From Pseudoscleropodium purum (taxonomy: Eukaryota; Streptophyta; Bryopsida; Hypnales; Brachytheciaceae), in contig OZ017797.1 of NCBI GenBank assembly GCA_963969395.1, positions 14,012,001 to 14,076,000 of the forward strand: a stretch of 64,000 bases of DNA. Direction: 5' to 3'. Under the pieces are notes generated by a model, which ran no database searches, was not told where the DNA came from, and saw nothing but the letters and a program-made list of their open reading frames with translations. The position numbers and the translations under genes are program-made. Below, in pieces: positions 12,950 to 26,100 of the stretch; the stretch's first letter is position 1, and each line of letters starts with the position of its first letter.

Positions 12950-14650
12950 GCACGCTTAAGCAAGGGAAAAAATAATATATAGCTTTAAGCATACAAGTCT
13001 TTACTTCTTCTTGTATTTGCTTAAAGTGTAGGCTTACAATAATTGCTTAAAGCGTCACTCATTACTCATCAAATAATAGTTAGTATAAAAATTTCATTAC
13101 ACTTTATTGCTTATAGCATTTCTATACTAAATTTCTTAAAGCCATTCTATCAAAATAGTTTAACTATATATTCTCTCACTTTATTGTAAAGCTCTCCAAT
13201 TGCTTTAAGCATTTACAACTACAAGGATGTGATCTTTAGTAATTCCCAATTATACTTCTTTAATCAATTTAAATTAATTCTCACCAATTCTAACATAGCT
13301 TCAAGCTATAACTTAAAACACAATTATCCAATCATTGGAAATACAAACAAATTCCTACAACATCCAATCACTAGGATTTCTACACAGTGATCACTCATAG
13401 TCTAAAAATATTCTAATACATAGTATGTCTAGCAAGTTGAAACTTGTCCAATTGGTAGAATGTAGGCTAAACATAAAAGAATTACCAAGAGGATAAGAAT
13501 TTTAGTGTGAACATGCTTTATTAGTTAGTTAGTTTCCAATCGATGAGTTTAGTAAGGGTATAATTTAATTGGTATATGAAAAGTCAAGTGAATTGTTGTA
13601 ACCAATTGTAAAGAGTACAAGGACAAGATCAAGACCTATTGGAATGAGTTTTTCAAGCAAGTGAGGCTTGAGCTCCTTCCTCATGGAAAGGAAGTATTTT
13701 AGTTTTGTTTTGGTAATTTGGAACTTTGTGATGTGATTATGATTATTTGAAGAAATAAAAATATTATCTATAAAAGTTGTGTATGATTGGACTATATGGA
13801 TTTGACAAGTGATTGTGTGAGTTTGTGCTTGATTGCAAAATCTAATGTCAAATGGTGAAAAGTGGACATGGTACAATGCCATTACCATAACATAACCAAC
13901 GTGGCAATAAAGGAAATTAGAAAATAAAAACAATTGTAGAGTTAAAAGCAGAATGTCATTGTAGAAATTATTAGATAATACTTACTATAAGAAGAATTTG
14001 ATATATGAAAATAAATAGATTAAGTTATTATAAAATAATAAGTGACAACCTAATTACACAACCTAGCAAATGGCCTCCCCAACGATTGAATCCAACCTCT
14101 TTGGATATTTCGAATTAAGTAAAAACTACATAATACATACATCTTCACATTCTACACAACTAGCTTTAAGCTATAATTCTGTTTCAATACAAATGCTCAA
14201 AGCTAACTCTCAACAATAGACTCAATGTAAGACACTTAAAGCATACAACACTTCCAAATTTGCTTTGAGCATAAACAAAGACACATACATGCTTAAGGGA
14301 ACACAAGCTAGTTCAACCATTCAAACAATATACATGACAATTAATAGCTTTAAGCTAAAAACTTCCATTCAAATAAATTGCATCAAACTTTAATAAAATC
14401 CCACACTGCTCAAACATATACAACCATTAGAATGATGGAATCAAAATTAGATAGACACAACAACAACTTTAAGCACAAAAGAATATAAATTCCTTCTACA
14501 AGAAATTACACAAACAAACAATTATCCAATCACTAGGTCTTCAAATTCAATCTAAATACACATAAGAAAATGCCCTATCACTGGGACTTTTACACGATTT
14601 ACAAAAATATGCTTAAAGCTTTATTACAAAAGATTGTTCATAGAACACTA
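12950..14650. repeat. region rich in GCTTTAAGC / GCTTAAAGC motifs
   Basis: The short near-palindromic words GCTTTAAGC, GCTTAAAGC and close variants occur about 15 times, in two blocks: about 12950-13330 and 14155-14620. The stretch between them (about 13430-14060) lacks the motif and differs in composition, as if a later insertion split an older degenerate array. I could not find LTR ends or a target-site duplication for the middle segment. Confidence 0.45.
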
Positions 14651-16595
14651 GAAAAACTAGAAAAACTTCAACAAACACACAAAACACCAAGAAAACAAGA
14701 AGTAAAGAGAGTAAAAAAAGAGTGAGCTTCCAAGCCTTTAACACCTCCATCTTGAAGCATCCTTCTAAATCCAACTTGGTTAAAACTGAACGTTAATAAC
14801 TCAACACTTGCACACTCTTGGAATCACATGGCAATACTTCAAATCAATAACATCTAAGCTCCTATCACCATGTATTCCTAAAACCAAGTCTTATTTGGAC
14901 TCCATTTACACAAAAAAACAAAAAAATATTTATTCAAATATTTCTCACACTTATAGATGCTTATTTACTTTGTTTCAAAATAAATCTATAGTGTTTTCAA
15001 AGTTACCTACTAAAAAATACAGATTTTGAGATCTCAAAGGATTACGTTTTTTCAATGCAAATTTCTTATATTGTTTACTCACTTTGTTTCAATATATGTG
15101 TTCTTTTATTTGTCATGTTTCAATATTTTTATTCCTATATTTTCAAAATCTATTGTCATTAGTAAATAAATAATTTAAAGTGTAATCATGTAAGATTATA
15201 TGTTCTTTAATTTGATTTCAAATGCATTTACAAATACAAGATTTTTATGCTTCTATATTTTGCATATGTCTAAAATCAAAAATTGATAACCATTTTATTT
15301 TATGTTAAAGGGTGTATGCATGGATGAGTGAACCAAATGTGGTGAAAGTCCATATCTACATAACTCATTACAAGGCTAGTTAGAAAAACTTTACATAAGG
15401 GTAAATATAATAATCCAAAGAGAGATACATGGTGGTGTAGAATAAATATTAGAGAGGATCTTTTTAGAACCCTACAACGTGCTGCACCCAAAATACCTAG
15501 TAACATCATCCATTCATTCTATTTTTCAATTCTAAATCTTAAAAATGTCAATGGTTCAAAATTGATTCAATCTTCAATGTTGATTTAAAGCCAATTTGTA
15601 ATTTCTAATAACATTAGGATTCTCAATTTTTTTTTGGAGAAACACTGCATTGTTTTGACTCTTCTATAGACTTTTGAAAATATGATTCAATTTAGACCCT
15701 TCAAAAGTTCATAACTACTATTTTAAGATCAATATCAAGTAAAACAATATAATTTTTAGGTGCCTCAATCTACACTACAACACGTAATGAGTCACTAATG
15801 CAATAATAAGAACGTTCTTTTCATTAAAAAAACTCTTTTAAGATGCTATATGGAGTTTTTTTTAATTCAATTTGCAACTTTAAAAGTTCATAGCTCTTTA
15901 TTTAAAGAAGAGATTTTTTAGATAATTACATAGTTTCCTCTGCATTCAAGTTGAGAATGTATGTTCAAATTTATAGCTATAATGGTGTGGTGAATTATCT
16001 ACAATGTGACTTGGAAAACAAAGGTCTTGTTGAAAAAGACATTGTGACATGAAAAGTGGTCCACTCAACCGTGCACACACCCTAAAAGAATTCAAAAAAT
16101 ATTAAAAATAACAAAGATTCATTTTTAATGAACAAGGCTAGAATATTAGGAAACAATAAGATACCCTAAATTACCTTGAGGGAAACTAATTACCCCTCTA
16201 AACTATGCTTTGGAAGCACATAGTATGGAAAATGAATATAGAGTGGATCCTTCAAGCTAAATACACAATAGTACACATGAATGTGTATATAATCTCAAGA
16301 ACCATATACAAACAATTTTTTTAAAGAGGAGTTGAAAAATTCTTTACAAATTTTTCCTTTGCCATTGTTTGCTAGTTTAAACATTGATTTCAAAAAATTG
16401 TTACTTCAACTTGGGTATATTCTAGAGGAAAGGTTTGGAAAGTGTGAGAGAAAAAAATACAAGGTGTTAGGTGAATAATTGGAGCTTAAAATGATAAACT
16501 TGTTTTATAATATGGCTCTAAGAATGTAAATAGAATTAGCATAACTAATTTAGATTCTAGTACAATGATTGTAGTAGGTAGTATATTAGAAATAA
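14651..16595. other. AT-rich intergenic DNA
   Basis: Nothing recognisable as a gene or bounded element is visible. Confidence 0.4.
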
Positions 16596-16800
16596 CACTA
16601 TTGGATACCCTTGTTTTAGATGACGTTTTGTAATTTTTTAGTTGATGTCTATTGCAACAAATCCATATTTTTATGTCAGCATTGATGTTATATTGGATGT
16701 ATTGTTGACATAAAAGTATGAATTTGTTGCAATAGACATTAGCTAAAATCCATTTAAAAAAATTACAAAACATCACCTAAAATGTGGGTTTTTTCTAGTG
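16596..16800. mobile_element. CACTA-like MITE, 205 bp
   Basis: The element begins CACTATTGG and ends CTAGTG, so both ends read CACTA inward. Its halves are inverted copies of about 80 bp. The left arm has GTTTTGTAATTTTTTA and TGTCTATTGCAACAAAT, and the right arm carries their complements. A ~25-40 bp loop separates them. The flanking 3 bp are TAA and TAC, an imperfect target-site duplication. There is no coding capacity. A transcript would fold into one long hairpin and could feed small-RNA production. Confidence 0.7.
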
Positions 16801-19800
16801 TACATTAAATTACCACAAATATATATGGTTGACTAATAATCAAAGCATAGGATTTGTTGGTGCTAATGATAAAAAGTCAAAAAGTGGAATTAAAGAATTA
16901 TAATTTGAAAGTATTCAATTCAAATAAATGTCAAATTATAGACATTGCAAAATGAATGTCATTTTATTCTATCACTCTGAATTGCCCTATAGTAGCTACC
17001 TAACATGGCATAACGTCTACCACGTCATTTTTTTTTCAATTCACCTTTTTTTCATTTTAAAATTTAAAAAAGAATTCTAACAACAGCCATTTCTAGATTA
17101 CTGGGGGGAACAATGCTAGGAACATGCCTAAAATGGCCCTCTAGATCCTCCCAAAAACATGTAATGGAATATGCACTGCTTCTTGCAATATTGACAATAT
17201 TGGCATTGTTTTGAGTGGTTTGTGGTTTGTAATCAAAATTGTACTTTAATGCAATTGTTATGGGGTTCAACTTCCATGGCTTTGGTATGCAACCTCTTGG
17301 GATCAGCAATCTTGCAAAATGTGAAGGACTCCCAAATTGGCTCCTGGTAGAAATAACCATTATTGTCAATCTTTTTCCACATTGTTCAGTCCAATCAATC
17401 CAACCTTTTCTTGTTTCAATGAAAAGTCCTTTTTATTGTAGATTCTTTTCTTCCTTTATTTTTATAATGCAAAAAATTCCACTTCACATTTGAATTGTTG
17501 GCATTGCATTAGATCAATTTGTTCTAAGAAAAACCTTGCAAAGTGTGGGCTTTGTCGAATGCCTTTTATTTGCTAATACATGAATTGCTTGCCAAGAGTG
17601 CATTATAGATGCTTTAACCATTTAGTATCTTCTCAAATATGTAGGAGGAGTAATAATGATTCAAATGAAAAGTGTCATGTGTCATTGAATGTAGTTCTGT
17701 ATGAAAAATAACTATCCATACTATCTACTATGATGACACCTCGAGCACCACTTGCCCTTCCCTTGGCCCTAAAAAAAAGAGTTGTAGATTGTTTTAATTA
17801 AAAAGCCCTCTTCCCCTGCCCCTACCATCAATTGGATGAAAAATCAATGACCGTCGATCAACTAGATCTAATCACCCATTCCCTAGGGTTTGAATGTGGT
17901 GAGGGTTTCAGTATAGTGTTGCATTGGATCGAAGGCACGTCAAAGTTGGAAGTGTGGTTGAGTTTGGGAGGTGCATCGGGGTTGGTGGAGCACTGGAGCT
18001 AGAGTTTTCTTCTTTTTAAGCCATTGGAGCGTTGGAGCTAGAGCACCAAGTGCTCTCGTTTGTTCTTTTCAATTTCAAACAATGCCATAGATACAACAAA
18101 CTTTAGTGTACAAATAGAAAAACATAAAAGAAGAAGGTGAAACTTTAGTTAGTTTTGGATCTGGCTTGTGTTTTGTTTTAGAGTCTCTTGCCACTTGTTG
18201 GAGAGGGGAGTACAAGTATAATATAGATGTATAGACTCCCCTCTAATGGAGGTATGAAATTGAGTCAATCTTGAAAAAAAATGAACAAACTTTTATTTAT
18301 AATGACTTGTCATTGGAATCCCCTTCCCACTATTGTAGTATAATTTCAATTGGGATACGCTAAAGTATTGAAAGTATTTTATTGCACCACTTCAAATTGT
18401 AAACTTTTAATGAGTATGTAGTACTACCATTGAAAGGGTACTATTGTAGTATTGTATTTTTATTGAAACTATATTGTAACATTATCAAAGCAATGGGGGA
18501 GTAACTTACATTCCTAATGGTTTTAAGGTAAATGTATTAACTGTCAACCATGCCCAATATTCAGTATGTACGGTGGAGTATTTCCAATTGAGGCTTCTTT
18601 GAACAAATTTTTGACTGAAGCTCATAATGTTGGAGGTTGGGATTAATAAGGTTACAATACATGTTCTAAAGTAATGAGCAAGAAAGTAAGGTGAAGTAAT
18701 GAGCAGGAAAGTAGTTTTTGAATGATCAAAATTAGAAGAGCTTAAACATTGGCTATGGGTCATGAGTATTTTTTGGCTCCAAAAATTCTCAGTAATTTCA
18801 ATTTTGGGAATAAAATTATGAAAGATTTGAAATTCCATATTCGCTACCTCCCTACATGGGAAAAATTCCAACAACCTCATACTTCTCACGATTAGCTGCA
18901 AAATTACTTAAATGATAGACTATTGATATGCTTAAAGTACATTAGATTGAAGTTTCATCCCTCATTCTAATAAGTACTTAAAGTAGGTATACCCAAATGT
19001 GCCATTGACCTTAAACCACCATTTATACTTTGTGTACATCTCCAAAGTCAGTTCTGTACCTATGTGAAAGAAACGCTTTTAGAACCAAACTTTGTTCCTT
19101 AATAACTTTTGCATACAGTATCCAAATGTCACGTTCTCTAGTGTGCTGGAACCTCCTTTCACTTGACAACAAGAACATATGAAAATCTGACCAATCTAAG
19201 AATGGCAAATAGGCTCAGTAGCAAAAAGTGTCGGTTTGGGGAGTACCCACCTTAAGTACAGGTTGGGTTGGGTTTTACATCATCCAAGTCTCCCACTCTT
19301 GAAGGCTCACTCAAGTCCCGAAATCTGCCCAAGGCGGTCCCGCTCTGCCACAGGCGCCCCCTTCCAGCCCTCAGATGCATCAAGCTCGATCCTGCGGCTG
19401 TCCTGCTCTGCACAGTCAGCCACACGCAAGTACGAAGTTACAAGGAAACGGCTGATATGATGACTTGGCGACACGTATGCATTCTCAGATCGACTCATTT
19501 CACGGGCGTACACTCTATCATAGCTGCTCTCCAGTGACTCACTCTATAATTGCACCGGTATATCCTCCGAATCTGTCATGTTGGGTGCACATCAGTGATC
19601 CCAGAATGGGTTCAGGGTAATTAGTCAGATTTTCATTTTTTTGAAGATTTAAGAAAAAATTTACACCTAAGGCATGAAAAAATTAAGTAGAAATTGAGTG
19701 AAATTTAGTCAGTTTTGGGATTGCTAGTGCACATTGGATTGGAAATGCTTGTATTTTGAGTTTTAAATATATGAGATATATTGTATGACATAGTACACTA

Positions 19801-22185
19801 ATTTGTGGCTTGTTAGTATATGTAAAGCTGATTTTCCAAAGTCACACTATTTCAAATTAGTATAGTGAAATATAATACTCCATACTACTTCCTCTATTTT
19901 TGAAAAAGACCCATATTTTTTTTTTAAAAGGAAAAACATGGTTTTTTTAGAAACAAAGGTTGCATGTTGTATTTATTGTCAATTTTGAAGTGACTTTAAT
20001 TTTTTCACCTTCACTAATAGGACAAAATGGTGTAATAGTGTCAATACACTTAATGCATTAGTGCAAATCCACATTGATAAAATCATGGTTTGAAATGGTT
20101 TTGTGCTAAAACTAGTGCAATTGCATTAAAAATAACATAGATTAACACAAATCCATTTCGTGCCATGCTTTTTCAACATGCATTTGTACTAGTGATATAT
20201 GCACTTCCAATGCTTTTCTACTTGCATTATAAATTTCATGTCAAAAACTACATTTATAAGATGTCAAAAACTGCATTGAGGTGTGGTTTCAATGTTATTA
20301 TTATTTTTTTTTATATATATGACATTATATTTTTTTAGTGTTGTAATTTCAATGCAAGGTTCAATGCATTTTTGAGGACTATTAGAGTTTGCATGTCCCA
20401 AATTGAGTTGTGAATGTGTAATAAACCATATGAAGTATGCAACTAATTTGTTCCTTTAATGCATGTGATGCAAATTTACTAATATCACACTATTTTCCAT
20501 TAGTGTAGGCTAAAATATTCTTGTGTTTTAGTATATTTTACAAAAAGAATAGAAACTAATTTTGCACCCTCATCAACAGAAGAAATATCATAAGTGTAAT
20601 TGTATAACTTGTGATTCAATGCATTATTAATATCTTAGAAAATTTTCATATTTAAAATTGCATTTGCTAAATGTTAAAAATGATTTGGAACAACATTGAG
20701 ATGTAGTTGGATCAATGTTTTAAAATTGGAACAATAGAGTCTTGGTTTGTGCCTTTCAAGATTGGAGAATATCTAGAGGGAGCTAGCGACATAGGCCAAA
20801 ATGCTTTGATAAGAGTAATGTATCACCCAAATAAAAAATGTTGGTTTGAATGGCACATGGTCTAAAAGAGTTCGTATGCTAAAACATTCACCTAATATAT
20901 TTCCATAGGCAATGATAGGAACAACCAACATTTAGCGTATTCCAATATTGTGATAGATAAAAGCTTCAAAGTATGATCCATCAAAATTTGAAGCAATTAT
21001 TAGAGTTGATATATGAAAAACTAACTGGATATAGGAAACAAAGGATATCTATCAATGAAAATAAAAAGGCTCAGTCACTAAAGAATTTTTATGTCTTCAA
21101 TGCAATACAACAAATCATTTAATACTCAACAAAAATGGATGAAAAATATTTTGAATAGATTTTTTTGTAATGTTTCTTCTTATTTTCAATTATTCTTATT
21201 TTTTTAATTATATTAAGTACCTCATGCTACCCTCCAAAACTAAGATTAGAAAGATTCTTGTATTTGGTTATACATATAATGGAAGTTGACCTACTATACA
21301 TTCTACTATACTATCTAAATAAATTGGTCCCTTAACCTCTAAATGCCTAAAGCCTGTTTTGAGCTTCTTGGATTTTGTTCTAATTTGAACAAAATGCCAA
21401 CATTTTGATAAGTTATATAAATTTTTTTTGAATTGTAACTGTAAAAATTCAAACTAGACATATTAGAGATCTCATAGGAAAAGAAAAAACAACAATGTTA
21501 TAGTGATATGAAGTCTTTCAATCCTCTTTTATAAGTTAAATCTAAAAAGTTGGTGACCAAAAAAATATGAGGCTAAAGGACCTAACATATATAACCCCAA
21601 TCAATTTATGGCTTCTTAAAATCTCCTCTATAATTTTTAAAAATGAATTTTGAATGTAATTTTTTCTCCAAGATCTAATGTATTTGAGGCTCAATTCTAA
21701 GAGCTCTCAACACTATGGGAAGTCAAGATTGCAATGGATACCCTTGCACAAAATCTTGAATAGAAAAATCATTATCAATTATTTTCAAGATCAGATTTTT
21801 GATGTTAAAACTAAATTTCAAGAACTTTTCAAAAATTTAAACTACTAAAAATAAAACTTAGCAACTTGGTTAGGTTTTATTTAACTTCAAAGTTTTGCAA
21901 AACATGAGATTTTAGGCATATAGGGGTTAACTATTTGCTATCTACATATAGAGTGCAATTGCATCCCATAAATTTACAGTTTAATAAAACCTATACTTTG
22001 TAGTGCAAATTAGAGGCTCCGATTGAAGATACTCTTACCCCTATATGAAGGGACGCTTTTCAGCACACCCTCACGACAAGAGGAGGCTCCTCCCCACATG
22101 CTTCCAAACGTTGGTCATGACCCCACATTAATACCGGTAACGAATAATTCGTCCCTATTATGAATCCCCAGTCGACCCCTCCAGC
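16801..22185. other. AT-rich intergenic DNA with a GC-rich patch at 19.3-19.6 kb
   Basis: No gene is supported. A patch at about 19300-19600 is clearly GC-richer and is open in two + frames (up to 89 codons) and one - frame. No domain is recognisable and no splice pattern joins it to anything. It may be a decayed gene fragment or old transposon piece. Short direct repeats such as GTTGGAGCTAGAG and ACTGGAGCTAGAG sit near 18000. Confidence 0.4.
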
Positions 22186-22190
22186 GTCTG

Positions 22191-22198
22191 CCACGTGG
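22191..22198. promoter_or_regulatory. G-box (CCACGTGG) upstream of the EF-hand gene
   Basis: A perfect palindromic G-box core, CCACGTGG, lies about 135 bp upstream of the TATA box. In plants, bZIP and bHLH factors bind this element in light and abscisic-acid responses. A role here is inference from position and sequence. Confidence 0.5.
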
Positions 22199-22332
22199 TG
22201 TCCTTCGCCACTTGGCCAATTCCCCGGATCTCATGCTCCTCGCACCCCGTCCTCGCAAACCGAAAGCATCGCCTTAGTGCAATCCTTACAGGCGTTTCAA
22301 AAGCCTTTCAGAGCCCAGTCCCCAGTCCCCAT

Positions 22333-22340
22333 TATATAAA
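22333..22340 (+). promoter_or_regulatory. TATA box of the EF-hand gene
   Basis: TATATAAA in a locally GC-rich promoter. Transcription would be expected to start about 25-35 bp downstream, near 22360-22375. That gives a 5' leader of about 440 nt before the first intron, or less if 22460-22717 is also spliced. Confidence 0.65.
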
Positions 22341-22364
22341 AGTTTGTGATCTGCTTCACTTGAA

Positions 22365-23115
22365 TTGTAACGTACCAGGAGCTCATTCATTCTGGCTTTC
22401 ATAAATTTTCGCATTCAATTCGTAGCATACGGAAGCTAGCGCATTTTGAATCACCTGTAAGGTTTGCTTCCTCACTCTGTTTTTCTTATATGGATTCAAT
22501 TAAGCTCGAGATTCGGGAAAATCGGTCTACGCGTTAGTTTGTTTGCTGGGGCATGTCGTTGTTAGTTTATTCTCGCCGCCACCCAATTTCGGAATGGTCG
22601 AAGTTGGACTGGCGTCGTGTATTTTGGTTGAGTTCATCGTAAAATTTCTGCAGCTCAATTTCTGTGCGTTTCGAAAATTCAGGCTGTTTGTGTGACTTTG
22701 CGGCGGTGTATTTTCAGGGTAGACGATAATTAGAGAGAAGAAGTCGAGGCACACAAGGGCGAAGAAAAAGGCGAAGCGCTTCAACTTGCGGTTGCATAAT
22801 TTCTGAAAGGTAAGTTACTTCTAGTCCACCTCTGATGTGTTGCACGAAATAGGGAGAGAAATTCATCTGATTCCTTGTATGGACAGTCTGATGAAGAGAA
22901 TTGAAATATATATACACAGTTATGCGAGGAGCTTTGAGAATGAATTGAAATCGGAGGTACCGTAGTACAGAGACATCGTTATTGAATGTTGAACCACTTG
23001 TCCCAACCCATACATGTGTGAAATGTTACACTTTAAGGTGAAGGGACTCGTCAAAGCTGGCAAGAGAGTTACCAATTGACATGCGTTGTTGGGATTTGTG
23101 TGCAGGCAGATCGAG
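22365..23115 (+). other. 5' untranslated region with leader intron 22810-23105
   Basis: A perfect donor, AAG/GTAAGT, sits at 22809/22810. The acceptor is TGTGTGCAG at 23105, just before the start codon, giving a 296 bp leader intron. The acceptor is a NAGNAG type (GCAGGCAG), so 23109 is an alternative with no effect on the protein. A second possible leader intron runs from GTAAG/GTTTGC at 22459/22460 to TATTTTCAG at 22717. The exact start of transcription is inferred from the TATA box. Confidence 0.6.
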
Positions 23116-26100
23116 ATGGGGGACACGCTGATGGACGGGAAGTCGTTGAAACAATTTGTGGAGAATGACGCGGAGTGGGCGAAGTTCGTGGACGAGAGGT
23201 TTACCAAACTGGACAAGAGCCACAAGGGCAAGTTGACGCACTCGGATATGGAGCCGGCTATTTCCGGCGTCGGCAAGGCCTTGGGGATGCCGCCCATGGG
23301 CACCGATCCGGAGACGGACCACATCTACACTGAGGTGAACTCAGCCCTTTTTTTTCCTAGCTTTAAGGTTTGGTCGAGAAGTATTTGTTCAGGCGAATTT
23401 TGCGTCCTGTTTTTAGTCTTTTGGTAGCTATATCACAAGTTTTGAGTGGAAATTTATGACAAATTTTGTTGAAATACTGTAAATAATCGCATTTTCTTAA
23501 ATTTCGGGGGGCTTGTAGCTTAACCCATAAGTTGTCGAATTCTGGCTGTACTTACCTCCAAAAGAATGCTTGCTGAGGTCCCGTACGCACTCTTTGCCTC
23601 TAGTCTTCTCAAGGCTCGGAATAATCGCTCATGTTTGTTGATTGCTGTGGTTACGTCATAAATTGAAATAAGGTTTGTCATATGAGTCGGAAAAATACTA
23701 AAACATCCTTTCACCCCAAATTGGACCTCGTATCCTAATAGCAGTCTGAGTACCCCTCATCGCGCTCTCTTATATCGCAATCTAGCATATTTTGAGAGTA
23801 TATCTCCAAGTGTACACATCTGATTACAAAACTTTAACATGTCTTGTCACGATCCCACGCGGAGTCGTCCTCCTTCTGGTCCGGAGCATGTGACATAAAA
23901 AAGCTCCACGTGGGGGCTCTCGTTTGTCTGTCCAATTCGATTGTTCTAGTTACACACCATAGAGTTTACTGATTCTACTGCCATAAATTTAGAATCACAT
24001 GTTTGCAACATAATCTATCGTTTCCATTACTGATTCTACTGACATTAACTTAGAGTCACATGTTTGCACTGTAATCAATTGTTTCCAATCCTCGAGGAAG
24101 ATCTCGATCTCAACGTCAAGACGTGTCTGCTGTGCAGATGTTCAGCGAGTTCGGTCCCGGAGGTGAAGGCGTGACGAAGGAAAAGTTCTCTTCGGTGATG
24201 CGTGACATTCTGTTAGGCTTGGGGGATGGATTGGAGAGGGAGCCCGTGGCCATCTCACCGTTGGATGGAAGCTCACTGGACAAGTGGGTCCGTGGCCCTG
24301 AGTTTGAGGTGGAGGCGGTGGCCGCGTTCAGTGTTCTGGACACCGACACTTCTGGGCAAGTGAAGGCAGACGCCATCCGGAAGGCCATGGGAAGACTTAC
24401 TGTGGACCAGGGCATGCCTCCTCAGACGGATGCTTCGGTAACATTACTTGCCCTACTCATCCTTCAATCTTTGGACTTACCAAAGTTTTCAGAGTTTTTT
24501 TCAGAGAATAGAGAGGTATCGAATGGAAGTCATGAAATGTTGCCCCTATTCTAAATTGCATTTGAATTCTATTTCAAATTTTATGCAATGTCGAATTCGG
24601 TAACCATACATGCCCTACACAGCACTCAGTCTCTGCGCTTACCAGTGTTTTCAGAGTCTTTTCTTAAGAAACGAGAAGTGTCTAATATAAGTCATGAAAT
24701 GTTTCCCCTAATCTATATTGCATTTGAAGTCTTAGTTCAACTTTTATGCAATGTAGAATCAGGATGGATAGAGGGGGAAAATGGAGGGCATGTCTTCCCG
24801 ACGTATCGATACTTCTAGAATGTTTCAACACCTACTACATTGTGTCAAATTTTTTTTGACGGATTAGATTGATTACATGTTTCCCAAGCTTTTAGACATT
24901 ACTATGAAGGCAATCTTTCTTGTAAGGGAGGTTTCCCAATGGGATTTTCTTTCTGACGACGGAAAGCTCTTGAAAATTAACTGTAGTGATAAATCTTTTT
25001 ATTACCTGTTCTTTAGTAGTTTCGTGGGAAATGTATCGAGTCACTTAAGATTGCTCAAGTTGAATCAACACACTTCACACAATAAGAAAGCTTACACCTT
25101 GAAGTGTGCAGATTGAACCATTTTTAATAAGAATCACGATTTAGATGACAAGGTTTTAATCGACCTCTTTGAGTTGGATTGGACACTGGTTACCTCAGAC
25201 GTGTCATGGATTCTGTAATGCTTGTGTTGTTCATCACACCTCTAGGTGCACATGATGCCGGTTCTATGTTGAACTTAGTTTCTTCAAAGTTTACAATCGA
25301 AAGTGGACCTAAAACCTCACTCATTGCTAACTCGACCCCTGTGGGCATGCAGGTTTCCAAGTATATTGACCGAGCCTTTCAGGAATCTGGACTGAACGGG
25401 CAGCAAGAGCTGAACCAAGTGCAGTTTGTGGATGCATATAGGAAAGTGACCCTTGCAGTGGCCTCGTATATGAGAAGCACGCCTATGATGGTAGCGCACT
25501 CAGACAAAGTGTTTGATGGTACAAGCATCACCAGCCTCTTAAAGGACAAGCATGCTTTGGACCTGGTATGTTCACAACTCCTTGAGATACCCTCTATGCA
25601 TGCTTGGATTTTCTTAAAGAATGCAACTTCAATAATTCCTGTGTCAGTTCAATTATTTCAATGAAGTCTGCTGAACAAAAAACTCTAGTTCTGGGAAAGA
25701 ATTTTCAGATCAATAAAGTCCAGCTTTGTTTGACTTGTTGAATTTTGCAATTCACTGTTTATTATACGATCTCAAGCTTGCTTTCCTTTGCCGGAAAGGT
25801 AGTTTGCCTTTACAAGGCAGATTTTTACTGTGTTCCAACAATTGCTCGTTTTTTCCTACAGGCCTTGGATCTTGCGTGGGAGATAATGCCCAAAGCAAGC
25901 AATAACCAAGCACCAAAAAGCTACCTTCGTGTTGGATTAGACACTCTGGCGCCGTATGCAGGCTTGCCCCCAGTTGGAGCAGTGCCTGAGGTAAAAACAG
26001 AGCTTACATCGACCATATATTTGCTTGCTTCAGCATCCATACTAATCAACCCAATGATGTCTGTTAATAAGTCTCAAATTTTTTATCCAGAGCCACTCCT

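Noticed and set aside
13430..14060. A second solo LTR within the GCTTTAAGC region
   Set aside because: Several TG...CA boundaries were tried and none gave matching 4-6 bp flanks.
19236..19537. Overlapping + strand frames in the GC-rich patch as a gene
   Set aside because: Two frames and one on the other strand are equally open, which GC-rich DNA gives by chance. No domain or splice signals are convincing.
22920..23324. - strand frame of 134 codons over the first EF-hand coding exon
   Set aside because: It overlaps a well-supported spliced + strand exon and has no recognisable content.
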